A stretch of DNA of 64,000 nt from Lentzea xinjiangensis (GTDB taxonomy: Bacteria; Actinomycetota; Actinomycetes; Mycobacteriales; Pseudonocardiaceae): contig NZ_FOFR01000015.1 of the NCBI RefSeq assembly GCF_900110955.1, positions 62,001 to 126,000 of the forward strand, in the 5' to 3' direction. Both the position numbers and the translations under genes were made by a program. Shown in pieces: positions 52,544-61,872 of this stretch. Each line of letters starts with the position of its first letter. The stretch's first letter is position 1. The notes under the pieces were generated by a model. It had not been told where the DNA came from. It was given only the letters and a program-made list of their open reading frames with translations, and did no database searches.

Positions 52544-53047
52544 GTGACGGAGCGAGATGACAGGGTCCTTCGTGGACTGTATGACCTGAAGAACCTTTTC
52601 GGGGACAAGTGGGTACCCGCCATCCTGGTGACACTCCGGGACGGCCCGCTGCGTCGGGTAGAGATTCTTTCCACGGTCAACTCGTATTCCATCGACGAGA
52701 ATTGGACGGACAAACACGCTGTCCTGCACGATAGCATTCTGGCGCGCACATTGAAAAAGATGCGCGAACAGGGTCTCATCGTTCGCGAGAGTTGCGATAA
52801 GTCTTTTCCGCCGGAAGTCGCGTACTCGTTGACTCCGGCGGTCGCGGAGGTGTTGACGCTGGCAGAGCCTCTGATCGAATGGACTCGTGCGCATCCGGAA
52901 TTGCTCTCGCAGGCGCAAGCGCACAGCCGTCACAGTGGTGCGGAGACGTCCATTCTCGATGATGTCGTCGATCTCGACTCCCCGACCGGGGCCGGTCGAT
53001 TCCACTCCTCCGACCGTCGCCCTCGTGCCGGTGGCGCCGTCGGGTGA
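52544..53047 (+). CDS. HxlR-like winged-helix regulator
   Basis: A 167-residue protein. Residues 8-105 show the HxlR pattern: LYDLKNLFGDKWVPAILVTL, DGPLRRVEILSTVNSYSIDE, LHDSILARTLKKMREQGLIV and PPEVAYSLTPAVAEVLTLAE. The usual conserved Cys before the first helix is absent. The segment between strand and recognition helix is longer than usual (SYSIDENWTDKHAVLHD). The last 50 residues are disordered. GGGAGG lies before GTG 52544. It converges with the Tad operon end and may sense a small molecule. Confidence 0.75.
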   Translation: MTERDDRVLRGLYDLKNLFGDKWVPAILVTLRDGPLRRVEILSTVNSYSIDENWTDKHAVLHDSILARTLKKMREQGLIVRESCDKSFPPEVAYSLTPAVAEVLTLAEPLIEWTRAHPELLSQAQAHSRHSGAETSILDDVVDLDSPTGAGRFHSSDRRPRAGGAVG

Positions 53048-53079
53048 CCCGGCGCCGCGCACGAGGCCGCCGGCGGGGT

Positions 53080-56000
53080 TCATCCCGCTCGGCTGTGCCC
53101 GCGGTCGGCTCGTCCCGGTTCGCCGGGGGCATCGTGGCGACGACGTAGCCGGTCGGCCAGGTCGACGGCCTGGTGCGTGGGCCGATCGTCGACCTCGGCA
53201 AGCCGTGTGGTGAGCAGGGTCAGGGTGCGCGGGATGGCGTCGAGCTGTCCGAGGCGTTCCTGCAGGCGCATGATGTCGCGGTAGATCAGCTCGTTGTGCG
53301 GGTCGAACGCACGCGCGATCTCGAGCAGGTCCAGCGTCTGCTGGGGGTCGTCCTCGACCAGGGCGCGGGCCAGTGCGGCGACGGCGTCGATGGCGTCGCG
53401 GCGGATGGCCTCGCGGGCGGTCTCGATCCAGTCGGTGGAAAGCCCGTCGGCCAGAGGGCCGGTGTAGCTGTCCACGATCCGCCGATACGCCTCGACCCGA
53501 TCGGCGTCGGTGACGGCGGAGCGGCGGGCTGCCACGGCGGCGGCGAAGTGGTGGTAGTCGACCTCCACCAGGTCGGGATCCAGCCGGTAGCGGCCCTCAC
53601 CGACCACCACGAGATCGGACAACACGTTGCCGGTTGCCGCGGCCAGAGCTCGACGTAGACGCGAGAGCGAGGTGTTCATCGCGTTGGTGGTCCGCTCCGG
53701 CGGGCTCGTGGCCCACAGGGCGGCGATGAGCGCCTCGCGGCTGGCGCCGTCGGGGTGCAGCGCCAGAAAGACCAGCAGTTCGCGCAGGCGGGGCTGGAAC
53801 GCCGAGGTGATCTCGCGTTCGGCGGTGCCTCCGTCGGGTGTTGCCGGCGTGGGACGCCACCACACCCGTGGCGGCCCGAGCACGCTGACGCGCAGCGGCG
53901 CGGACGATGCCTCGCGCGCCTCGGCGGGGCCCTGTGGCTCGCTCCCCGTCGACAAGCCGTGCCGGTGGCCTTCACCGGCATTGTGGGCTGCTTCGTCAGT
54001 GTCGGAGCGAACAGGCTGGACGGGACGCAGCCGAAGACCCGGTGACGTCGCGGGCGCGGGCTCCGGCCGAAGGATCTCCAGCTCGCCGTCGCCTCGCCGG
54101 TCGTCATCGCCTGGGGCTGTCAACAGCTCCAGGTCCGTGTCGGCGACCGGCGCCTGGGTCGTGCCCTCGGCGAGCGTGTCCTCGGGCACCGCGTGTCCGG
54201 GATCGTGGGTGCTTGCGCCGCGGTCCACCACGGTGTCCAGGGGCTTGGCGGTGACGGCAACGGAATCGTCCACGACGACGTGAGGACGCGGCACGACAGC
54301 CGGATGCGGTTCGTCGACGGCGGTCTCGGTGAACTCGGGCTCGTCGCCGGGGTTGGCGTGGCGCAGCAGGTCCATCAGGTCGGCGAGGTGGTCGTCGCCC
54401 AGCTGGAATACACGCGCGCCGCGCAGCGGCTCGCCGAGGCCGGGGCTGGTGGTGGAGATGGTGCCGTCGTCGCGGACGTAGGCGCTCACCCCGGCGCTCC
54501 ACTGGCCCAGCAGCAGCCCGGTCACGCCGACGGTTGAGCCGTTGTCCAACACCGCCTGCAGCCTGCGGGCCTGGCGGCCGGGTGCGCGGGCCGCCAGCAC
54601 AACGGGCCCCCAGGGTTGACCGGTGGACGGGAGCTGACCGACCCGCACCAGCGTCTCGGATTCCAGCATGTCCAGTGCCGCGTCGAGGTCGGCTGCCACC
54701 CGTACACCCGCCGGCAGCGGTGCCTGCGCCACGCGCCTGCCGAACAGCGCCGCGAGGTCGTCGGCCGGCACGATGACCGTGGCCGGCCTGTGCGTAGTGG
54801 TGAAGGCCGTGCTGAGGATGGCCACGAGCAGCGCACGGACCGCGGCGGGGGCGCCCGCGCCGAGCAGGCCCAGGCCGTGCGCTGCGGCCAGGTCCACGGC
54901 GATCTCGCGGCCGTCCCGCACACCGACCGACAGAACCGGTGCTTCGTCGTCGGGAACGTCGGCGGCCTCGGCATGGGTGCCGAGGACGAGCGGCGGTGCC
55001 GGTGCGCGTGGTGGGCGCTCGCCCGGCCAGTCGAGGTCCACTTCGTCGTCGGCGCCGGTGTCGTCGTGGTCGGCACGCAGGTGTGCCAGCCGCAGCTGGT
55101 AGACCACCGGGGCGACGGGTAGGTCGCTGCGGTCGCCGCTACCGGGCTGATACCGGCGTCGATTGCGCCGCCGGGCCGCGACCAGAGCGGCGCTGACCGC
55201 CGCCGCCAGGCCGAGGCCGACGAACAGTTCCTCGCCCCAGCTGATCCCCGGCTCGCCCACCGCGTCGGTGCTCGGCGGCGCCTGGGTCGCCGGTGGAGCT
55301 TGAGTGGTCGGTGGGGCTTCGGTGGTGGCGGGTGGCTGGGTTGTGGAGGGGGTCGGTGTCGTCGTGCTGCTGGGCGGGGGCTCGGGTGGAGGGGGCGGAG
55401 TTTCTGGTGGTGGCACCGGGGCGGTGGTCGGTGGGGAGCTGACGGTGGCGTCGTCGGGCAGGGCCATCTCCTCGCCGGGGAAGATCAGGCCGGGGCGGGT
55501 GAAGGTGCCGCCATTCGGTTGTGGTTTGCCCTTGTTGAGTGCGTAGATCTCCGGCCAGCGGTTGCCGTCGCCGAGGGTGCGTTCCGACATCCGCCACAGC
55601 GAGTCGTACACGCCGGTGGCGGGGTTGTACGGCAGCACCACCGCGGATTTCGCGCGGCCGGGCTGCTGCTCCGCCACGCGGCTCGCGTCGTGGTGATACG
55701 GCGCGCTGTGGGCGACCGGTCGCACCCCGGTGAACTCCGCTTGTTCGGCGGGTGTGTTCCAGGCGGGAGCCGTCGCCACCACGTCAGCAGCGGCGCCGCC
55801 CGCAGCGGATGGGCTCATGGTGGGCAGGCCGGCGCGTTGACCGAGGATGGAGATCAGGACCGCGCCGACGAGCACGGCCGCGATCCGGTGCACCGGTCCG
55901 GCCGCGGACAGGTCGGGCATTCTGGCGTCGCGGGCGATCTCGACCGCGCAGCGGGCGACGTCGAGGGCGAAGAACGCCCACACCAGCCAGGTCAGGCAGG

Positions 56001-56277
56001 CGAGGAAGTCCAGCAGGAACGTGGTGGTCATCGGGCCGAGCAGGACACCCTGGACTTCCGCCCAGGAGGGCAGGTGGTCCGGCAGCGGCCAGCCGACGAA
56101 GTGCGTCAACGCCGACGGCAACCCGGCCAGCAGCGCGACCAGAACGGCAGCCGCCAGCAGTCCGCGCACCAGCAGTCCGAGCCCGCCGAGCACCCGCCCG
56201 GCACCGTGCCACGTCCGGCCTCGCGTTCGCGGTGGCCGACGCGGCTTGCGGCGGGGGCGATGCGGTGATGCGGCCAT
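53080..56277 (-). CDS. LysM- and BTAD-domain membrane protein of the Tad locus
   Basis: A 1065-residue protein. Three N-terminal membrane segments (about 30-50, 85-110, 130-150) are followed by a LysM-like domain (about 225-275; SLWRMSERTLGDGNRWPEIY). A Pro/Thr-rich linker and a further helix come next, then an alpha/beta region (400-640). The C-terminus (about 810-1040) is an OmpR-like winged helix plus BTAD helices (LRELLVFLALHPDGASREAL, NTSLSRLRRALAAATGNVLS). Such proteins accompany actinobacterial Tad loci and may link wall sensing to transcription. It is the last gene of the minus-strand pilus operon. Confidence 0.8.
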   Translation of the reverse strand: MAASPHRPRRKPRRPPRTRGRTWHGAGRVLGGLGLLVRGLLAAAVLVALLAGLPSALTHFVGWPLPDHLPSWAEVQGVLLGPMTTTFLLDFLACLTWLVWAFFALDVARCAVEIARDARMPDLSAAGPVHRIAAVLVGAVLISILGQRAGLPTMSPSAAGGAAADVVATAPAWNTPAEQAEFTGVRPVAHSAPYHHDASRVAEQQPGRAKSAVVLPYNPATGVYDSLWRMSERTLGDGNRWPEIYALNKGKPQPNGGTFTRPGLIFPGEEMALPDDATVSSPPTTAPVPPPETPPPPPEPPPSSTTTPTPSTTQPPATTEAPPTTQAPPATQAPPSTDAVGEPGISWGEELFVGLGLAAAVSAALVAARRRNRRRYQPGSGDRSDLPVAPVVYQLRLAHLRADHDDTGADDEVDLDWPGERPPRAPAPPLVLGTHAEAADVPDDEAPVLSVGVRDGREIAVDLAAAHGLGLLGAGAPAAVRALLVAILSTAFTTTHRPATVIVPADDLAALFGRRVAQAPLPAGVRVAADLDAALDMLESETLVRVGQLPSTGQPWGPVVLAARAPGRQARRLQAVLDNGSTVGVTGLLLGQWSAGVSAYVRDDGTISTTSPGLGEPLRGARVFQLGDDHLADLMDLLRHANPGDEPEFTETAVDEPHPAVVPRPHVVVDDSVAVTAKPLDTVVDRGASTHDPGHAVPEDTLAEGTTQAPVADTDLELLTAPGDDDRRGDGELEILRPEPAPATSPGLRLRPVQPVRSDTDEAAHNAGEGHRHGLSTGSEPQGPAEAREASSAPLRVSVLGPPRVWWRPTPATPDGGTAEREITSAFQPRLRELLVFLALHPDGASREALIAALWATSPPERTTNAMNTSLSRLRRALAAATGNVLSDLVVVGEGRYRLDPDLVEVDYHHFAAAVAARRSAVTDADRVEAYRRIVDSYTGPLADGLSTDWIETAREAIRRDAIDAVAALARALVEDDPQQTLDLLEIARAFDPHNELIYRDIMRLQERLGQLDAIPRTLTLLTTRLAEVDDRPTHQAVDLADRLRRRHDAPGEPGRADRGHSRAG

Positions 56278-56391
56278 GACGTGCTCGTTTCCTCAGCAGA
56301 CCTGGACGTGTTCGCTCGCCACGCCGTCACGCGACGGCGATGGGCCGGCGTCGTCGGCGAACCTTGGGTGCTGGGCGGTCGCGAGCACGGG

Positions 56392-56817
56392 TCAACTCGC
56401 CTGGGCCACGAGCCGCTCGGAGGTGTCCGGCCCTGTAGTGGTCGAACCCTCGCGTGAGTCGGGCGCCTGCCCCTGCGTCGGCGTCCTCGGCCCCGAAGCA
56501 CGGCGCGTGTCACTCTGCGTGCCAGGCACGACTGCGGCTTTCCTGCGCTTGCCGCGGCCGGGCTTGTGCCCCGCGAGCCACCCGGTGAGGTCGGACGGTT
56601 TGAGGTCGGTGAACGCCGCCAGCTCGTCGACGTCGATGACGTCCTGGGCGTCGGCCACCACCTCGCCGAGCTCACGCTCCACCTCGGCGAGCTGGGCGAC
56701 GATCTCGGCTCGGCGTTGGGCGAGCTCGCCGACCTGCTGCGCGGCGGCAGCCCGCCGTGCGCTGCGGGCGGTGTCGGCCTCCTCGACGCGCTGGCGGATC
56801 TCCTCGGGCGTTGCCAT
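56392..56817 (-). CDS. Coiled-coil protein of the Tad locus
   Basis: A 141-residue protein. Residues 5-60 form a long charged helix likely to coil (EEIRQRVEEADTARSARRAA, RRAEIVAQLAEVERELGEVV); AAFTDLKPSDLTGWLAGHKP follows, then a disordered tail. GAGAAAGGGAAG precedes ATG 56817. No known family. It lies between the TadE/G-like genes and the LysM-BTAD gene, so it probably serves pilus regulation or assembly. Confidence 0.6.
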   Translation of the reverse strand: MATPEEIRQRVEEADTARSARRAAAAQQVGELAQRRAEIVAQLAEVERELGEVVADAQDVIDVDELAAFTDLKPSDLTGWLAGHKPGRGKRRKAAVVPGTQSDTRRASGPRTPTQGQAPDSREGSTTTGPDTSERLVAQAS

Positions 56818-56867
56818 GGTGCTTCCCTTTCTCTGCGATGCGGTATTCACGGCGGGCGACAGTGTGG

Positions 56868-57347
56868 TCATGGATCGATCGCGGTCACCCCACGCTGCGG
56901 GTGTGCGCTGCCCTGCCCGTGCACTTGGAGCGACCCGATGCCGACCAGCCCGAGCAGCTGTGTGGTCTGCGAGGCGGTCACGGTGACCGTGACGGTGTCG
57001 CCGGAGACGGTCACCGTGCCGGAGGCGCCCTCGGCGGCCAGGTGCGCCTGGGCGTTGGCGACCGCCTGGGCGGGCACGAGCTGCACGGTGCCGTTGCCGC
57101 GGTAGGCGGTGAGGTCGATGGCCTGGGCACCGGCGCGTGCGGCGGCCTCGGCCTGGCCGTTGGCCCGCACCTTGGCGGCCAGTGCGAGGCCGCCGTCGAG
57201 GGTCAGGCCGGCCAAGGCGAGGATGCCGACGGTCAGCGCCAGGACGAACGCGGTCGCTCGGCCCTCGTCGGCGTGCCACCACCGCAACCGCATGCGCCAC
57301 CAGGTCGCCCACCAGCTGCGCCGCGAGTGGCGGCCTCGGCGGGTCAT
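56868..57347 (-). CDS. TadE/TadG-like pilus protein
   Basis: A 159-residue protein with a basic Trp-rich N-terminus and one membrane helix ([20 protein letters not shown]) followed by [20 protein letters not shown], the pattern of Tad minor pilins/pseudopilins (TadG/RsaL-like). The rest is an extracytoplasmic beta-rich domain. ATG 57347 overlaps the upstream stop by four bases. It is the third of three pseudopilin-like genes. Confidence 0.7.
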   Translation of the reverse strand: MTRRGRHSRRSWWATWWRMRLRWWHADEGRATAFVLALTVGILALAGLTLDGGLALAAKVRANGQAEAAARAGAQAIDLTAYRGNGTVQLVPAQAVANAQAHLAAEGASGTVTVSGDTVTVTVTASQTTQLLGLVGIGSLQVHGQGSAHPQRGVTAIDP

Positions 57348-57886
57348 GTCTGGCTCCCGGTGGTCAGGGTCGACCGCCACAGGTCCACAGGCTCCACAGA
57401 CGTGGCCGACAAGGTCTTGCCGCCGGGCACACTGAGGATGAGCGCATCGCCGAAGTCGACGGCACAGGACACGGTCACGCTCACCGTGCCGCCGGGACGC
57501 AGGCCGCCGGTCGAGGTGCTCACCGACAGGGACGCGCAGGTCACCCCTGCCGAGGACAGCGCGCTCGCGGCGGTCGACTGGGCCGCGGCGGTCGCGGCCG
57601 TCGGGGTGCGTTCGATGCTGGCGGCGCGGGCCGCTTGGTGGGCGGCGTCATCGATGCGGATCCGCGCGTCCACCCCTCGGTCGATGACCACGCCGACGAA
57701 GACCAGCAGCATGACCAGGAACGGCGCGGCGATGGTGACTTCGGCGGCCACCGAGCCGTCATCAGCACGCCACCAGGCCGCCCACCCCCGCCGACCGGGA
57801 CGCACGCGGCGGTGACGCCGTCCTGGGGCCGTGACGGGTGCACGGAGCGGCGGCGTCGTCCGTGATGGCATTGTCTGCGGTGTCAT
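57344..57886 (-). CDS. TadE-like minor pilin
   Basis: A 180-residue protein: basic N-terminus (1-40), then [20 protein letters not shown] and [20 protein letters not shown], the TadE-type helix with the conserved Glu, and a secreted beta-rich region. Such proteins are processed pseudopilins that prime or stabilise the Flp fibre. ATG 57886 lies six bases after the previous stop; the 3' end overlaps the next gene by four bases. Confidence 0.75.
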   Translation of the reverse strand: MTPQTMPSRTTPPLRAPVTAPGRRHRRVRPGRRGWAAWWRADDGSVAAEVTIAAPFLVMLLVFVGVVIDRGVDARIRIDDAAHQAARAASIERTPTAATAAAQSTAASALSSAGVTCASLSVSTSTGGLRPGGTVSVTVSCAVDFGDALILSVPGGKTLSATSVEPVDLWRSTLTTGSQT

Positions 57887-57892
57887 CGCGGG

Positions 57893-58342
57893 TCACCCGC
57901 TCGCCAGATCGGGGACGAACCGTTCGACGGGCCCGACGGCCTCGGCGTGCACGGGCAGGCTCAGGAACGGCACGACCGAGGTTGCGGTCCCGCTGACGCG
58001 CACCGACGCCGAGGCCGCTGTCCGGTCGGATGTGACGGCGGGGCCGGTGAGCGGGCCGCTCGCGAGCTGGTCGAGCAGTTGCTGCGCGCTGGACGTGCCG
58101 GCCGCGGCGGTCCCGTTCTGGGACCGTGCGACCGCGAGTCCCTGTGAGGCGGCGGCTTGGGCGATGTGGGTGGCGTGTGACCAGAGCGCGAACTGCACGA
58201 TGGCCAGCAGCATCAGCAACAGCAGGGGTGTCGCGATGACCAGTTCCGCGCTGACCGACCCACGATCACCGCGCAGCGCTCGGCGGACTCGACACCATCC
58301 GGCACGAGTCGCTGGTGACCGCTTGCTGTGCTTGTGGCTCAT
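57893..58342 (-). CDS. TadE-like minor pilin
   Basis: A 149-residue protein with a TadE helix after a basic N-terminus: DRGSVSAELVIATPLLLLML, LAIVQFALWSHATHIAQAAA, including the conserved Glu five residues into the segment. The secreted part is small. ATG 58342 lies five bases after the Flp pilin stop. The frame extends to 58597 but that would run through the pilin gene. Confidence 0.75.
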   Translation of the reverse strand: MSHKHSKRSPATRAGWCRVRRALRGDRGSVSAELVIATPLLLLMLLAIVQFALWSHATHIAQAAASQGLAVARSQNGTAAAGTSSAQQLLDQLASGPLTGPAVTSDRTAASASVRVSGTATSVVPFLSLPVHAEAVGPVERFVPDLASG

Positions 58343-58347
58343 GGGGA

Positions 58348-58536
58348 TCACATGGTGATGCCGTTGGCCTTCTCGGTGACCTTCGCGACGACGATCGCGA
58401 TCACCGCGAGCGCGGCCACGACCATCAGCGCGGTCACCAGGACGGTTTCGGTCGAGTAGCCGGCCTCCGGCTGGCGTCGCAGCTCCTCCCACCGTGCTTG
58501 TATCACTGTCCACAATGTCTCCACTTGTGTACGCAT
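58348..58536 (-). CDS. flp: Flp-type major pilin candidate
   Basis: A 62-residue protein: a polar N-terminus, then RQPEAGYSTETVLVTALMVV and an Ala/Val-rich helix ending VVAKVTEKANGITM. Short length, a Gly before a Ser/Thr-Glu segment and one long helix fit Flp pilins, processed by a TadV peptidase (none is in this window). The Tyr usual after the conserved Glu is missing. GGGAGGACAAC lies before ATG 58536. Its position between tadC and tadE fits. Confidence 0.7.
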   Translation of the reverse strand: MRTQVETLWTVIQARWEELRRQPEAGYSTETVLVTALMVVAALAVIAIVVAKVTEKANGITM

Positions 58537-58586
58537 CGTGTTGTCCTCCCTTGTCGTTCGCGTTCGGTCGTTGTCCGCGCGAGATG

Positions 58587-59489
58587 TCACAGTCCATTGA
58601 GGACCTGCGTGAGTGCGGGGTAGGCGATGAAGGCCAGGAACCCGAGGAACAGCGCCATCACCGGCAGGCTCATGCGTTCGGTGGCGGCTTGGGCGTCACC
58701 TTCGGCCTCGGTGATCTGATGGGTTCGCAGGGCTCCGGCCTTGGCGGCCAGGGAGGTGCGGACCTTGGCGCCCTCGGTGCCGGCCAGGCTGACCGAGGCC
58801 GCGAGCTCGGCGAGCTCGGCCACGTCCAGTTCCTCGCCGAGCTGGCGCAAGGTCGCCCACGGGGTCGTGCGCGTGAGGCGAGCGGTGTCCAGGGCGCGGC
58901 GGATCTGCTCGAACGCCCACCCTCGTCCGATGTTCACCGAGTCGCCCAGCGCGCTGTCGACCCCGGCTCCCCCGGCCAGGGTGATCCACACCAGGTCCAG
59001 GTAGGCCGAGAGCGCGTGGCGGAACCCCGTGCGCAGCTTCGCGGCTTCGGAGCGGGCTTGCAGGTCCGGCAGGACGAACCCGACGGCCGCCAGGACGAGT
59101 CCGGCGATGATCGGGAACTCGAAGCCGGGGCCGAGACCGGCCACGGTGAGGACCACGGTCAGCAGGACGGGCAGAAGTAGCCCGGCGACGGTGAGCGTGG
59201 CTTTCTCCGCCAGGTGGGTCGAGGTCGAGCGGCCGATGACCGCCAGGTCCTTGGCCAGGCGCGGACCAGGGAGCCCCAATGCGCGCAGTGGTGCGACGGC
59301 GGGTCGGCCGAGCCGGACGGCCCAGCCGGTGTCGTCGATGGCGAGGATGGGTGCCGGAGCGGGTGGGGCGGTGGCGTGGGCCAGGACCGCGCCGAGGGCC
59401 GGTCGTGGCGGGAACAGGTAGACCGCCACGGCCCACAGGCCGATCCCGGATCCGATGCCCAGGGCGATGTGGGTGATCACGGCGTTCAC
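58587..59489 (-). CDS. tadC: TadC-like inner-membrane platform protein
   Basis: A 300-residue protein with an N-terminal helix, two helices around 115-160 (ATLTVAGLLLPVLLTVVLTV) and a C-terminal helix pair (LPVMALFLGFLAFIAYPALT). The T2SSF-type cytoplasmic segment reads LRTGFRHALSAYLDLVWITL and WATLRQLGEELDVAELAELA. GTG 59489 overlaps the TadB stop by four bases (GTGA). Together with TadB it should form the platform for pilus assembly. Confidence 0.8.
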   Translation of the reverse strand: MNAVITHIALGIGSGIGLWAVAVYLFPPRPALGAVLAHATAPPAPAPILAIDDTGWAVRLGRPAVAPLRALGLPGPRLAKDLAVIGRSTSTHLAEKATLTVAGLLLPVLLTVVLTVAGLGPGFEFPIIAGLVLAAVGFVLPDLQARSEAAKLRTGFRHALSAYLDLVWITLAGGAGVDSALGDSVNIGRGWAFEQIRRALDTARLTRTTPWATLRQLGEELDVAELAELAASVSLAGTEGAKVRTSLAAKAGALRTHQITEAEGDAQAATERMSLPVMALFLGFLAFIAYPALTQVLNGL

Positions 59490-60400
59490 TCCTGCCTCGC
59501 GGTCACGAGACCCCGTGCCGAGCTGGTCGCCGAGCCCTGGTCGGCAGTGGAGAGGAAGCGGCCGGGCTGGGCGACGCGGGCGATGCGGTTGAGCCACGCG
59601 AACCCGACGGCGAAGAGCCCTCCGATGCCCAGCAGCACGATCTGCCCGGCGGCGCTGTCGTAGGCGCTCATGTAGTGGCGGTTGAGCAGGACCACGGCGA
59701 CGGCGAAGGCCAGGGTGGTGCCGACGATGACGCGCACCGAGGTGCGGGTGCGGGCGCGTCCGGCCTCGACGCGCATCCGCATCGAGGCTTGCCCGCGGGC
59801 GGCGTCGGCCAGCGAGCCGAGCAGATCGGCGAGCTGTCGGGTCTGTTGTTCGGCGGCCAGCAGCAGGGCGGCGATGACCAAATCCCCGACTGGGTCGTCC
59901 AGGCGTTCGCCGAGACGGCGCAACGCGGGCGCGAGCCGGTCGCCGTTCTCGATCCCGGCGGCGAGCTCCCCGACCTCGCCCCGGATCGCCGTCGGCGCCA
60001 GTGGCGCCGTGGCGAGGATGGCCTGCTCGAGCCCCGCGGCGGCCGACAGGGTGTCGCGGAGCATCTCGGTCCAGGTGGCGATGGCCTCGATCCGCGCGAC
60101 CCGGCGTGCGTGCTCGGGGTCGCGGCCCAGCACCCGCGGGAGCGCCCAGGCGGCAAGGCCGGCCAGGACGGCGCCGACGACCCAGCCGGTGAGCAGACCG
60201 GTCACCACCCCGGCGGTCACGGCGATGGCGATCCGCAGGCTGCGGTGCTGGTCGACGGTCCCGGCCGCGCGGGTTCGGGTGCGGCGCTGACGCTGGGGGT
60301 CGGTGCCGCGCCAGCCGAGGACCACCAGCAGCAGGCCGAGCCCGGTACCGACGCCGAGCAGTGCCGCGGTGGCGGTGGTGGGGCTGAGGGTGATGTTCAC
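59486..60400 (-). CDS. tadB: TadB-like inner-membrane platform protein
   Basis: A 304-residue protein. Helices at about 10-28 and 58-90 (VTAGVVTGLLTGWVVGAVLA) and two near the C-terminus flank a T2SSF domain (IATWTEMLRDTLSAAAGLEQ, LVIAALLLAAEQQTRQLADL). GTG 60400 overlaps the TadA stop by four bases. It is the usual partner of TadC. Confidence 0.8.
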   Translation of the reverse strand: MNITLSPTTATAALLGVGTGLGLLLVVLGWRGTDPQRQRRTRTRAAGTVDQHRSLRIAIAVTAGVVTGLLTGWVVGAVLAGLAAWALPRVLGRDPEHARRVARIEAIATWTEMLRDTLSAAAGLEQAILATAPLAPTAIRGEVGELAAGIENGDRLAPALRRLGERLDDPVGDLVIAALLLAAEQQTRQLADLLGSLADAARGQASMRMRVEAGRARTRTSVRVIVGTTLAFAVAVVLLNRHYMSAYDSAAGQIVLLGIGGLFAVGFAWLNRIARVAQPGRFLSTADQGSATSSARGLVTARQE

Positions 60401-61872
60401 GGCCCCCACCAGCCTTCGGGGTTCTCCAGCACGGCGGGGTCGAAGCCGACGTCGGCCAGGTCGTCGAGGGTGTCGCTGCGCAGCGCTCCGGCCACGGGAC
60501 GGGCGCGGCGGTCGGGGCCGGGGCGGTAGACCTCGTTGGAGATCACCTGCGGGCCGTCGGCGCCGACGACCTCGCGGATCGAGGACACGACACGGGTGCG
60601 TCGGTCCTCGGCGCGGGCCAGGTGCACCACGAAGTGCACCGCCGAGGCAACCAGCAGATTCGTGGCCTCCAGCGGGAGCCGCTCGACGCCCTGGGCGGCG
60701 TAGGAGGCCAGGCGGGTGAAGGCGATCCGGGAGCTGGAGGCGTGCAGGGTGGCCATTGAGCCGTCGTTGCCCTGCGACATCGCGTTGCACATCGGGATGA
60801 CCTCGGGACCGCGGATCTCACCGACGATCACCCGGTCCGGCGACATGCGCAGACCCCACCGCACCAGTTCGGCCTGGCTAATAGCGCCTTCGCCTTCGAC
60901 GTTGGCTTCGCGGGCCTGGAAGGCGGTCACGTCGGCGTGGATGTCCGGATCGTGGTCCAGGCCGAGCTCGAAGGCGTCCTCGATGGTGACGATGCGCTCC
61001 AGCGGATCCATCTCGCTGGCCAACGCGCGCAGCAGCGTGGTCTTGCCCGCGCCGGTGCCGCCGGTGATCAGGACGTTCTTGCGGGCCTTGACCAGGGCTC
61101 GTAGGAACGCCTCCAAGCCGGGGTCCAGGGTGCCTCGGCGTCGGAGTTCGGGCAGGGTGACGGTGAGGTAGCCGTGGCGTCGGATCGACAGCGCGGTCAC
61201 GCCCCCGGCGGTCAGGCCCATGACGGCGAACAACCGTTCACCGCCGGGGAGCTGGAGGTTGACCGCCGGGGAGCCCTGGTCGAACCGCCGCTCCTGGCTC
61301 GACGCGCGGGCGGCGAGCAGCCGGACCAGGTCGGTCAGCTCCTCGTTCGAGCCCGCGATGGGGGCGACGGGTGCGCGGCGGCCGTCGTTGTACTGGACGA
61401 AGACCCGATCGAAACGGTTGGCGTTGATCGTCTCCACGGTCGGGTCGTCCAGCAGCGGCTGGAGCCCGGCCATGCCGAACAGCTCGTTGACGACCTCCCC
61501 GACGACGCGCTGTTCGACCTCACGGGGCAGCAGCTGCCGGCCCGCGGCCAGCTCGTTCTCGGTGTGCACGCGCAGCGCCTCGTCGAGGATGCCGCGCGCC
61601 AGCTCACGCCGGGCCTCACGGCTCGCGGTCGTCCCGGTGCGGTCCTGCTGATCGGCAACCCGCTGCGGAAGCTCGGCGTTCAACCGCTTCCTCAGATGCT
61701 GCCGCAGCCGTGCCGTGGCGGCCGAGAGGTCAGCAGCGTCCTCGTCGCTGCTCCATCCCAGCGGTGGCACACCAGCGTCGTCGGGTGCGGCGCTGCTGAA
61801 CGGGGCCGGTCCGGACGGCTGGTGGGGGCGCAGCGGAACCGGCGCCGGGTACTGGTTGGTCGGGTACGTCAC
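60397..61872 (-). CDS. tadA: TadA/CpaF-type pilus assembly ATPase
   Basis: A 491-residue secretion ATPase. The N-terminal part (45-140) is helical; the core has Walker A GGTGAGKT (271-278), the Asp box IVTIEDAFELGLDHDPD, Walker B VIVGEIRGPEV and the His box NDGSMATLHASS. It should power Flp pilus assembly. ATG 61872 overlaps the TadZ stop by four bases; the gene is in a chain of overlapping pilus genes. Confidence 0.9.
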   Translation of the reverse strand: MTYPTNQYPAPVPLRPHQPSGPAPFSSAAPDDAGVPPLGWSSDEDAADLSAATARLRQHLRKRLNAELPQRVADQQDRTGTTASREARRELARGILDEALRVHTENELAAGRQLLPREVEQRVVGEVVNELFGMAGLQPLLDDPTVETINANRFDRVFVQYNDGRRAPVAPIAGSNEELTDLVRLLAARASSQERRFDQGSPAVNLQLPGGERLFAVMGLTAGGVTALSIRRHGYLTVTLPELRRRGTLDPGLEAFLRALVKARKNVLITGGTGAGKTTLLRALASEMDPLERIVTIEDAFELGLDHDPDIHADVTAFQAREANVEGEGAISQAELVRWGLRMSPDRVIVGEIRGPEVIPMCNAMSQGNDGSMATLHASSSRIAFTRLASYAAQGVERLPLEATNLLVASAVHFVVHLARAEDRRTRVVSSIREVVGADGPQVISNEVYRPGPDRRARPVAGALRSDTLDDLADVGFDPAVLENPEGWWGP